Assembly: GCA_949825065.1 (NCBI GenBank)
Contig: OX463862.1
Span: 21,495,071 to 21,559,070 of the forward strand
DNA length: 64,000 nucleotides
Reading direction: 5' to 3'
DNA from: Odontocerum albicorne
Taxonomy: Eukaryota > Arthropoda > Insecta > Trichoptera > Odontoceridae
The notes beneath the pieces were generated by a model. It had not been told where the DNA came from. It worked only from the letters and a program-made list of their open reading frames with translations, and made no database searches. How positions within the stretch are numbered: the first letter of the stretch is position 1; each line of letters opens with the position of its first letter. Below are positions 23,417-35,700 of this stretch, in pieces. The position numbers were made by a program, and so were the translations under genes.

Positions 23417-23739
23417 TGAATCAATGGCCATCGACCAGGAGGTGAATGGAGAAGAGGCTGATGATACCAGGGTGAATGGAGTGGAGTTGCAAGACACATC
23501 AGAAGAAGCAGTCACATTAAATGCCAAAGACATTGGGAATATTCCTCTTCCTGGGGAGTCTGTCGGGGAATCAGAAGAAAGTGAAGACCAGGTTATAGAC
23601 TCGCCCGTCAGATTAAATCTCGAAGAGGACACAGAAGACGAAGTCATGCAAAATGTAGATAAGTTAGAAAAAGAGGAAAATTCGACAATAGAAGATGAAT
23701 GTAATGATAATACGAATGGGAAAGAAGATGAGGAAACAG
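23409..23739 (+). CDS. MBD/PHD gene, coding exon 1
   Basis: Acceptor TTTTCACAG at 23399; in-frame TGA at 23403-23405, then MADESMAIDQEVNGEEADDT. Strongly acidic, rich in Glu/Asp, with no globular domain. Ends GAAACAG before gtgaat, leaving one base. Confidence 0.85.
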
Positions 23740-26700
23740 GTGAATTTTCTTAATTACTTATTTGTTTGCTTATTATTTTTTTATTAATCTAAAATTATAT
23801 GAGTAATCTATTGTATACGGACTTAAAATTTACATAAAAAAAACTTAAGTATTAATTGTATCATAAAACCTACACCATGTTCAAATCTAATAGTTGGCAA
23901 TGAACCTGAACAATGTGTGAATCAATATAAATATTTGGGAACGTGAATAAATAGAAAATAGGATCCCAATCAGGATATAAAGGGAGGATAGCTAGAAGTG
24001 TTTTCATTAAAAAGAAGTCTCTCTTTACAAGCCTCGCTGCTTCATCTACTCAACACTTCTTTATGATGGAGGCATGGTCATTGAACCAGGAAACATCGCA
24101 TAGGATCAAGTCTTTTGAGATGTGGACATTCTCAATATTCTCTGGATAGATCGTGTTACAAAAGTGAAAGTATTTGCTCATATGCGTGGGTCATCCAGAA
24201 AGTAAAGAACGTTTTGGCATAATTAAATAAAAACGAAAGATATCAACACAAAACTTTATTTACAAAGTCACAGTACCTTACTCTTATTTTTCAATGTAGT
24301 CGCCATAGCTGTCAAGGCGCTTATTGTAACGTGGAACCAATTTTTCAATTCTGATGTTATACTCTTCTACCGCCAAAAATTTGAGCCATGAATCAAAACC
24401 ACCTTTCCCAACAACATTCCATGTCTCTTATTTTAGATGGCGCGTCTAAGTCCTGGTTGGCTGGAAGAGATTGTGCCACCTGGCAATAAGCCCGCCAGAT
24501 TGTATTGCAATAAAAGTATTAAATAAATAAATAAGTCCTTGCAGAGTTACACAATAGGCCTCTGAGTTTATTGTGTGTCCTCTTGGCATAAACTCCACGT
24601 GGATCAAACCCTTTCAGTCCCAAAAAACTATTGCCATCACTTTTCTAGTGTTGAGATTCGGTTTTTTCTTTTCCGAGCACAAATTTTTTTTGTAGCCAAG
24701 GTACTCTGTCACTATTTCATGTAGGAGCGATCATGAAATTTGTGGGAAATATTTATGTACTATGCTTAAAGTTGCCTATAAATTTCGATAGGCCGAACAT
24801 TTTGTGGATTCAGAAAACGAATGACACTACGCACTTCACATTTGCCGGGATTTTCGATGGGCGCAGCCATTTTGAAAGGTTACAGAACAAAGACACACGA
24901 CCGTTCAGCAACAAAACTCTGCTTGCATTGAAGGGAGTTAAGGAGCTAACTGGCGCGCATACGATCGCGGTGGTGGGGGATGGGTGCAGGGCGTGGTGCG
25001 CAATCGTTCTTTACTTTTTGGATGCGCCTAGTACACTTGCAAAATTACTAGGCTAAACGATCTATAGATATTCGTAAAAGGTCGGATACACATCATTTAG
25101 TGGGCATTCAAAGAATATATGATCTAACATTTCATTTATGTATGATACCACTGAATTTATTTGAATTGGTGATATGGGTGGCTAAGAGACAACATTGTCT
25201 TCGACCCCCAATAATCGATTTTCAGGCTTGGAACCACTGAAGTAGGTACATAACTCACAGTTTATCATTGTATATGTTGGCAACACTATCACTGTGGACC
25301 CGACTCAATAGACAAGGGTGAAAGAAGCTTAATCTTTTTAACTCAAACTCTTGTTAATAGGTATACAGTAGACTTTCAATTATCCTGGGACGCATTAATT
25401 GGTTTGCAATTTAACTGGGGCAGTAAAGAAATCCAATTTTTTTACTGCCTTTTATTAAATACGCGCTACTATAGCTGTAGGCCTGAAAAGTTTACATATT
25501 TTTATTATTAAAACTAATGTTTTTGATAACAGATTGTACAAATACTACCTTGATCAAAAAGTTTTAGGGCTGGCCACCGTGTGGCGCTGTCAGTCACCTG
25601 ATTGGAATTCTTTTTTTTTGTTAGGTTACCACATCTATCATTGACACTTCCCTCCAAATTTCAGCATCATAGCTTGACATTTGTAAAAGTTACGCTGTAC
25701 TGCTGAGTTCATATATACTTTTGTGCGTCTTTTATATTTTTTACAAGTTTGAAAATGGCATCAACGAGTTTGCATTAATTTTTGTGTGAAAAACGGATTT
25801 AACAGTCCGCAGACCTTGGAAATGTTTGAGAAGTGTTTTTCGGTGGCAGGAACGCTTCAGAAGTGGTCGTGAGTCGGTCGAGGATGACAAACGCAGCGGC
25901 AGTCGAAAACCGATGAAAACATCGATAAAATCAAAGAAATGTTGGCCGAAAACCACAAATTGACCATTAGAGAGCTGGCAGAGGACTTGAACATCGCTTA
26001 TGAATCCGCTCAATACATTTTGGTTAGTGATTTGGGCCTCAGACAATTCGCTGCAAAACTGGTGCCGAAACACCTCAATTTCATGCAAAAAAAGGACCGC
26101 GTTGAAATCGCGAAAGACATGATTTCCATGAGTTTTTGACCAAAAACAACACGAATACTATCCAGCAGCCTTCGAATTCACCTGATCTGGCTCCCTGCGA
26201 CTTTTTCCTGTTCAACCGACTTAAAAAGCCGCTTCGCGGAACGCGTTACAGCACCCGAGAGGTTGTCGTGAAAAAATCGAAGACGGCTCTGATGGACATA
26301 CCGAAAATTGAGTACCAGCGGTGTTTCGAGGATTGGATCAAGCGCTGGCGTAAGTGCGTTGCAGTCGATGGGGAGTACTTTGAAGAGGACCATATCGATT
26401 TTGATGAATAAACTTGTATTTTCGATTTTATGAATAAAGTCCTAAAACTTTTTGATCAAGGTAGTATATAATTAATTAATCTTAGTTTTTTCGTGTTCCG
26501 TAATGCTTAGATCACTTTTTTTTTTAATAAATCAAGTGTTTCCTCTTGCTCTCTTTGCAAGACCTGATTTTTTCAGTGTTGCTACATTTATAAACAATAC
26601 AGGTTTTTGTAACCGAATGTGCTGAGTGTACAATAGGCTAAGTGACTAGAATGTGGACATTTTAAATTCAACACTGTCAGGGTTTAGGAGAAGGAAGATG

Positions 26701-29700
26701 TAGGCTGAATTGATAGAATATTTTTTTTTCTCTCCATATACGTAATTGTAGCGTTTTCACCAACCTGTTAACATGACCACTATTAAGGTGTCCCAAATTT
26801 TATTGTCCTATTTGTTTATTTTTTGTCGTTTTTATTCCTATTATATTAACACGTTCCGCGCCGCGTAGGTCACCGGTGACCTACCATGTTTTTGACCAGG
26901 GCGCCACATAGGTCACCGGTGACCTACGTGTTTTTTTTTTTATAAACAGTCCCAGTGCGCCAGCGGTCACATTTACTACGAATTTTAACATTGAATGTGA
27001 CTTATACGGCGCCCCTGAATAATAATGCACATAAAAACTTCCAAAATTTTGTTTGAAAATGCAATTATTTTTAATAAACCTCCAGGTGTACATGAGCAAG
27101 CTATTACTGTTTATTTTTTTCGAGGATAAACTAGCCTCTACAATTAGGCTAGGGGGTATAGAAGAGATTCCAGGGATAACATAATGAATGGGACCATCCA
27201 TTTGTCACACTCTGGAAATTTATGAGGGTCCATTGTCTATGCAACATTGTGACCCTTTTTTTTGGAACTATTGTCTCAGTAATCATAAGAGATTATTATG
27301 TTATGGCATAACACTATAGCGTATTACATAAATAAATAAAAAATATAATAAGTAATAAATTAGGCATGCTACAATTTGTTTGGACTACAAAAGTTTATGT
27401 TGTATATACATGTATTACCGTACGACGCCGCGTAGGTCACCGGTGACCTACGCTCACAATATCACCTAAAATCAGTTTATTTTTAAAAATAAATCATTAT
27501 TTATGAAGCCTATATATGTATACATAATATAAACTATAATTTGTTTAGTGGCGCAGGTACTTATTTTCTCAAAATGTACTGCGGCACGGAACGTGTTAAA
27601 AGCTATAATAAAACAAATGGGATGATACATTTTGGGACACCTATTGAGATTAACACTGGTAAATGGGATTTTCATTAACTGTTTTATATGTATTCATTGA
27701 TTAATTTCTAAGAGTTCTACATATATCTAATAAAAATAAATGAATAAAGTGTCATTTGGAAATAAGGTGTAAGCCCAACTGCCAAGGCTGTCTGACTCAT
27801 TTTTTCGTCCGGTGCATTTTCGAGATCGCTCTGGTATGAATTGGCAAACTTGGCCCGTCAATTTGAAAGGAATATTTTTTTAAATTTTACTTAAATTTTT
27901 TTTAAATTTTCAATTAAATAAAAATACTCTTACTATTTGTCAGTATTCTCATAACACATCGATCAATAAGTCCCGGGACTAACTACTAAAACAACATTTG
28001 TTTGCAAAAATTATTTTTTATTCATCAACATAGTCTCCTTCAAGAGTGATACATTCATTCCAACGCTTTCCTAACTTTTCTATGCCAGCCGTGTAGAACG
28101 ATTTATCTTTGGTTTCAAAATAGACGTTAGTTTCGGCAATCACTTCTTCATTGGAGCCAAATCTCTTTCTCTGGAGCATCTTTTTGAGGTCTGCGAACAG
28201 CCAATAGTCGCTGGGGGCCAAATCTGGAGAATACGGTTGGTGCGGAAGCAATTCGAAGTTCTACTCATGCAATTTGTCCATCGTTACCATCGACTTGTGA
28301 CATGATGCATTGTCCTGATGAAAGAGAATTGTTTTCTTCTTCATATGGGGCCGTTTTTTTGCAATTTCTGCCTTCAAACACTCCAATAACGCTATATAAT
28401 ATTCACTATTGATGGTTTTTCCCTTTTCAAGGTGATCGATAAATATTATACCATGCGCATCCCAAAATACGGAGGCCATAACCTTCCCGATCGACTGTTG
28501 AGCTTTTGGTCGCTTCGGACGACTTTCACCGGTTGCTCTCCACTCAGCTGACTGCCGATTTGATTCCGGAGTATAGTGGTGGATCCAAGATTCATCCATT
28601 GTCACATACCGATGCAAAAACTCATGTTTATTTCGCATGAATAGTGCCAAACAGCGCTCTGAATCATCGATGCGTTGTTGTTTCTGTTCCATTGTGAGCA
28701 AATGCGGCACCCATTTCGAAAAAAGCTTTTTCGTGACCAAATATTCATGCAAAATAGTGTCAATACTACCAAATGATATCTTCAGGATGTCAGTTATCTC
28801 ACGCAACTTTACTTTGCGATTTTCCATCAAGATTTTGAGGGTTTTTTTTATGTTTTCTGGTGTAACAGCCTCATTTGGATGACCAGAGCGTTCAGCATCA
28901 TTTGTGTCTGTACGACCGCGTTTGAAATCAGCATACCACTGACAAATGGTTGTTTTCGACGGTGTAGAACCCGGATAACACTTTTCAAGCCATCGCTGAG
29001 TTTGAGCGGTAATTTTTCCCATTAGAAAGCAGTTTTATCAACACACGAAATTCGGGTTTTTCCATTGTTTTGAAAATAGCAAAAGTAGCGTCACTAAAGC
29101 CACTGTAACTCAATGACACAATATCGGAATGTCATGAAAGTTTGACACGTAACTTCTAAAGGTTGGTACTAACTGAGAATGGTATAGATTTGTTATTAGA
29201 GGCGCCATCTGTTGGTTAGTCCCGGGACTTATTGATCGATGTGTTACATGTTAAATCTATACACATATTTAACATTTTTGGAAGTCATGTTTGCGAATAT
29301 ATAATTTAATTATTGCGAATTATTTCTCCGGTTCAACGCACCTGGAGACCAGCCGCCGTTGAACAGAACATGAGAGATTTGAATCACCAGTCATAAAAAT
29401 TTTACTAGGGGGAAAAATAAATATTTCCAAATAATTTTACTGTAATACTCGTATAGACCTCTGTACCTGGAAAGAGAAAGAGATATTTATTAATACCATA
29501 TATTAATAGCAGGCTATAAAACGCCACATTGATATTTCCGCTGCATGAATCTTTGAACTCACAATGGACAAATTGCCGATATATGAGGCTATAAGACTTA
29601 ATGACTTACCAGCTCATTACTATTTACAATACATTACAAATTTTGCACGTTTCATAAATATTAAATATTTTTATTGTGTTTGCCTACAGACATTCCAGAG

Positions 29701-32700
29701 ACTCCAGTAGCCAGCAACAGTCGCAAAAGGAAACTGAGCAGCAATGAGGATAATGACCAAGATCTGAGAGGGTTTGAGACTCCGGCGGAGCCTTCGCCCT
29801 TAATAAAAAAACGAGTTGGTAAGAACATTTTGGCATCACCTTTTAAACAATCCAACATTTGTGAGATATATGGTCAAACATAGTAATTCAATAAAAATTC
29901 TGAATAAAATTCTTTTAAAATCATATTGTAAATTCTAAAAGAATATTAAAAGAATGAGAGAAGGTATGATTCATTGTCAAATACCCTTAAAAACCTTATC
30001 AGTACTGTTAGGTCACTCCGGACTCACTCATTTTTTAATCCACCTAAAGAAATTGAGAATAGAATGATGATGGTTTGTGCACCTAGGAAAAAGTTTTTAT
30101 GAACTATTTTTTTTCAACATTCGAATGTATTAATATTAATTTCTATAAATCTGCTGATTTTTTATGACTATGGTGCAAAAAAATATATATTTTACTAATT
30201 TTTAAGTAATATAGTTCTTTATACAATAGGTGTAATAATACTCAGACATGTACATACCTCCTAATTTCACTAACATCAATTTCTGGCGACCTCTGTGGTT
30301 CAGTTAGTGCAGGGGTGGCCAACCTTTTGCATGCCATGCGCCAATTTTTTCACAGACGAGTTCAGATGCGCCATACAACTCAAGCACTTTTTTTAGCTTC
30401 TTACGTTCACGTTTGGGGCTGTAAAATAGGGATAGGGGTAGGATCTGCTTCGCTTAGGAGAGGAAAAGGAATAACTCAATCACGCAATTGAATTAATTAA
30501 TTTACGCCATTTCAAAAGACACGTTTATTAGAGCACCAATCTACAAAAGTCAGAAACGATCTCTTGGATGAGAGGGTGATCGCTATCGTGGACCCCACTG
30601 AGATGGTGCTACAGCTGCCGGAGAGTCTCGTTTGGTGAAGATAACTCTGGACCACAGTTGTTGGATGTGGTGAGAAAGCACTGAGAGCGAGATCAGCTTG
30701 AAACTTGGAGTTGTTTTTTCTCTCTACTCACTAGAAGGAGTCCTGGCATATGCTTAATAATCTTTTAAATAAAAGTATGCTTATAGACAATTAACATTTA
30801 TAAATGATTTAATTATTGTATGTAAAACAATATGTATTACAGCACATAAACATTACTTACCTTTATTGAAACTTTTAAGCCTGTTTGGATTTCGCTAGTC
30901 TTTTAATGTTTGGTTTGAACTGAGAGCACTTTGGTGTTGAAAATATGAAGATGGATTCAGTTATGACGCCTATTTCAAAAGAATAAGTAGGCGCAAGGAT
31001 GCAATGCGCCACTTGTAATCATCCAATGCGCCACATTTGGCGCATGCACCACGGTTTGGCCACCCCTGAGTTAGTGGAATGCTTGATTTTCAACCTAAGG
31101 GTTTGACTTTGATTTCTGATGGAACCCAAAAAATAACCTGTACAAATAACATTGACATTTTTGTAAGTCTATAAGACCTATATTAGACCTTTGCTAGAAT
31201 TTGGTTACCAAATATGAAACGCATATTTTATAAAAGAATTTGAACTTCTTGTACGGGTTCTTAGAAAAATAATGAACATGTACAGTATGTAGACTTCCGT
31301 ATGCAGATAATATGATTATGTTTGCTGAAAATGAAGGCGATTTAACCTCTCCGCGAGTACCACCCCAACCGTGGGCCCATGAAATATTGAGTCAGATAGC
31401 GTATGGCCCCGCGGTTGAGGGGCAGTGATTACTTCTCGAATATTCCCAGATTATGTCAGGATTTGGAGTACCAATGACATCTATTGATGATACCACACAA
31501 TTAAATCATTTATCGGCTAGTTACATATTTTACCAACTGAACAAACGATGTTTTAAAAATTTTAAAATATCTTACTACTCAAGAGGTTAAGTGATGTGAT
31601 AAGTGAGCTGTATGAGAGATGTCTAGTAAAAGGTTTGAAAATGAATGTAGCGAAATCAAAGACTATGTTTATAGAAAGAAGTGTGGTAAAGCTGGATCTG
31701 GTTGATGAATTCTGTTATCTAGGCAGTATGTTTACATGTGATGGGCGAGTTGAAAGAGACATTGAAAAAAGGGTAGGGACAGGAAACAAGGGGAAAGGAG
31801 CACTTAATGTTATATGCAACACAGCGCATTATAAATAGTAGCAAAAATGCCAATACATAATAGTGTGTTGGTACCCACCTTGATGTATGGAAGTCAAATT
31901 TAGACTTGGCAGAAGAAGGATAAGAGCAAGATTGATGCTGTGAAGATGTGTGCAATAAGGAAATTTTTTGGAGTGTCAATATTTGAAAAAAGACATCAGA
32001 AATGAATGCATATATAAAATAGATGTGTAGAGAAAGAAGCTTTAAGATGGTTTGAATGATGAAATAATGACTAAGCGAATATACAAGTCAGAAGTGCAAG
32101 GTGTGTGTGGAAGAGGTAGACTGAGGAAAACGTGGCTGGACCAAACGGACCAGATTTTGAAAGGAGGTAAAGTATGAATAATAGAATTGTGCATGATGAG
32201 ATGTATGAATGTAGAGGAGACAAAAGTTGTTTGCTTTTTGACAAAATATTGGAGATTTGTTCTCTCTGCTTACCCCACAAGGGACACGGCGTGATAATAT
32301 GTATACAGTAGACCCCCGGTATCCTATATTTACATAATATATATAAGAATACATCCCCAGTGGATACCTGAAACTGCGGATAATACTAAACTCTATATAT
32401 GTTTGTGTATACTCGTATATTATAGGAATTCACCTAAAAATATAAGTAACAGAATAACAAAAATTTAGATGTAAAAGGGTCTTAGAGTAAAACTGACCCG
32501 TTAGTGAATCCACCAAAATCCTCGCTTGCTTATCGTGAATGCTAAATGTTGCCGCTGAAGATCTGTTCTTTGCGTATGACAAAATGTACGGTACCATGTA
32601 GTTTTCATATCATTTTACTCTTCCATAGAATTGTTCAATAATTGTTAAAAAAAATTATTCCCTGATCTCGGTTTTTAAAAATAACTATTTGGCATAAAGA

Positions 32701-35700
32701 TATTTATTTTAACTCTGAAGGAAGTATTAACTCAAAAATACACAAATAACTATGTTCATTTTTCAAATCAGGCCATTTTTATACTTTCATTTGTTTTGTG
32801 TTGCGTCATTTATCCACTAGCCTTTCTTACTGCTGTTGGTATATTTATCCATTAACTTTTCTTACTGCTGTCGGTAAATTATTTAAATATTTTGATAACG
32901 CAATTAGGAAACGAGAGAAGCAGGATGTCGAGTGGACTATCATTTAATGTTAAAGATAACAAATCTCACATTTACTACAGCATATACGTTCCCTCGGAAG
33001 GCTCGTACTTTTTTTAATCTATAATAATTCAAATTTTCCTAAAAGGTGTCACCATTTTTATATGACTAACTTTTCTATTTATTTGATGGATCTAATATTA
33101 AATTTATTTGATTGACAATATTTTACAGGAACTAATTTTCATATGTTATATAGTATAACTTTTTTATTTTTACTGAGTAATATGATACGAGTCGTGAAAA
33201 ATTTAAATAATCGAGCAGTGTTGAAAAATGTATGCAACTTTTTTAAAAAGAGATTTATGAATGTCAAAAGCGATAATTGTAAGATGCTCTGATAGAGAAA
33301 GTTATTAAAATACTGATAATTAAAATTGGTCATACACTATGACACAATTTCCCTGCTGGTGTAGGAAGATAGGACAAAGCACCAGTCTTTAGCCTAGCCA
33401 CCTAGCTTGATTCACATCCTTCACCTCTTCTACATCCATAGACCTCATACAACTCCTATAATTTCTTTGATTTTTTACATTTCCTTTTTTCATAATATCA
33501 TTCACTAGATCCAACCATCCTTGGCCTTCGTCTACCACCACTTTCACTTTACATTTGTACTATATGTTTATTCGTTCTACATGCTCACACCATCTCAGCA
33601 TACTCTTTTTCATCTTACTCAACAAATCAGACTTGTTCACTTTCATCCTTAATCACTTCATTCCGTATTCTGTCATACATTGTCACCCAGTGTATTCTTA
33701 GTACACACATTTATACATAATTTATTCAGCTCCTTTCAGTATTTTTCAATGTCCACATTTCACTCCCATACATCAAAATTAGTACTAAAATACTGTTCAC
33801 TCTTTAAGCCAGTAGTGAATCTGTGGTTGTGTGAATTGCGCATTTATAGTTTCAATTTTCATACATATTTATTGAATTTATAATTATATTAACTGCTTAT
33901 TTATCTTATGAAAGCAATACTTAGGTATAACTGGTGTTATATTTTATCAGAAGTTTGTGTGCTGTATTGACTCAAAATGGAATATATCTAAGAACTTATT
34001 TTTTTTGTATTCAAATAAAACTTATAAAAGTTTTTTATAAGTTTTATTTGTGCTTATGAACACTGTTCATTTTAATTTACTTGTAATAAAAACCAATTTT
34101 CTTTGTAGATAAATTAGAAAAGGACATCCGTGAGGCCGAGTTAGAATCACAAAAATGGAGGGTCACTCTTCCCCCGGCTAAACGACCTCACCTTTCATCC
34201 CCGGCACATAATTCTGGTAAGAAATCTCATTTATGGATGATATCACCATTGTGTCATATCTCATGAGTGAGGAAATAGAGATTAGTAAAGCTGATGAAAA
34301 TATGAACATCAAATTAATGCTCATCATCAAATTAAAGAACCACTAACAAATGGTCTTTAAAAACTGGTTCGAAAAACCAGCATCATTGGATTTTATCATC
34401 CTACATTGTAATGGGTTGATGCGAGAGTTATTGACATTTTACATACCCCTCGAGCAACATCCCTTAATAAAAATTTCAGTACAATAAACATTTTTTAGCT
34501 TAAAACGCCACTTAGGGAATCCAAATCAACAGACTTGGATAGTACACAATGTTTAATGAACTAGGATTCTCTCACGAAAGATAAAAAAATCTTATTTTAA
34601 TTGTTTATTGGTCAGCACCTAATTTAACATGCAAGCTGGGATTAGTTCAACTTCTAGCCCGCATGCACAAAAAATAACATCAATGATTTGAAAAAAATTT
34701 AATAAGTGTATTTGCATATTTATTCTGAAATAAAAGTCTTTTATACTGTAATTTTTCCTTATATTCAGTAAAACAAAGTATATTTTTTATATTCCCATGA
34801 ATTTCACTATAATGGGATTTGACCTGTAGTAATGGCATCCTGGTTTATACATACTTTCAGATAAAATTCCACCTGAATGTATATAGTGGTACTTAAGAGA
34901 TACCTTTTATAAATTCATAATCAAAGTTTTCTCGATAGGATAATATATTATTAGGTGTACCGGAAAAGAATGTCGTTTTTTTTGTTATCGCTATTGAGTG
35001 GTCAGTTGTGCTTCGGCGGTCGAACTTTTACAACGTGTTCTGTGTTGTTTCTCTGACTCCGTATACCTGGAGTGTACTAGGACTTTTAAACAAAAAAAAT
35101 TACAACCCTATATACAATGGAGAGCTTTGTACCGAATAAGGAATTTATTCGAAATTTTATGCTTTACCATTTCATGAAGAAAGAAAGTGCAACACGTGCT
35201 ACAAAAAATATTTGTGACTTACTGGGAGATATTTTGAATGTTCGTAAATGCCAGAGGTGGTTTAAACAATTTAAATCCGGCAATTTTGATCTAAAAAATA
35301 ACCCTGGAAGTGGTCGACCTGTTAAAATGGATAGCGATGTTTTAACTGAGCTGATTCAGCAAAATCCAACTTCAACGATTCAAGAACTCGCGGAGCAACT
35401 CGGATGTTCATGGTCAAGCGTGCAAGAGCATATAAAAAAATTGGCAAGACATGGAAACAAGGAAAATGGATACCTCATGAATTAAGTGAAGAGAATCTAG
35501 GTGAGCGTATAAACACGTGCACTGAGTTATTGGAATTAAATACCAAAACTCCATTTCTACAACATCTTGTAACTGGTGACGAAAAATGAGTGTTGTATTC
35601 AAACCAACGACGCCAGAAACAATGGCTTTCAAAGGGCTAGGTACCAAAACCCACTCCTAAGCCCGGGCTCACTGCAAAAAAAGTTCTTTTGTCTGTTTGG

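Larger units (their letters stand above)
24186..25031 (-). mobile_element. mariner element 2 (mellifera-like), deleted and interrupted by a LINE tail
   Basis: Left end GGTCATCCAGAAAGTAAAGA and right end TCTTTACTTTTTGGATGCGCC form inverted repeats. The interior codes a transposase on the minus strand. It is far shorter than full length and carries about 100 bp of foreign sequence (24436-24533). Confidence 0.75.
27780..29361 (-). mobile_element. hAT-type MITE, second copy, split by mariner 4
   Basis: The flanks of mariner 4 together match, in reverse, the 392-bp element at 38967-39358: TCAATTTGAAAGGAATAT on the left, and AACATGACTTC-type text complementary to 39020-39060 plus CACCTGGAGACCAGCCGCC on the right. 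The left end is eroded. Confidence 0.7.
23740..29689. other. Intron 1 of the MBD/PHD gene, filled with transposons
   Basis: Contains a non-LTR fragment (23895-24183), two deleted mariners (24186-25031, 25545-26464), a dispersed repeat (25150-25300), a TTAA-flanked element (26850-27595) and a mariner inside a hAT-type repeat (27780-29361). All are listed separately. Confidence 0.8.
32640..34108. other. Intron 2 remainder of the MBD/PHD gene
   Basis: AT-rich, with a minus-strand family A fragment (33370-33780) and a perfect hairpin at 34013-34055. Otherwise nothing recognised. Confidence 0.45.

Noticed and set aside
24733..25056. 107-codon plus-strand frame
   Set aside because: It is the antisense of a mariner transposase N-terminus, whose minus-strand reading has recognisable family motifs.
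26881..27201. 106-codon minus-strand frame inside the TTAA element
   Set aside because: No piggyBac catalytic Asp pattern or zinc finger; composition resembles translated non-coding repeat.
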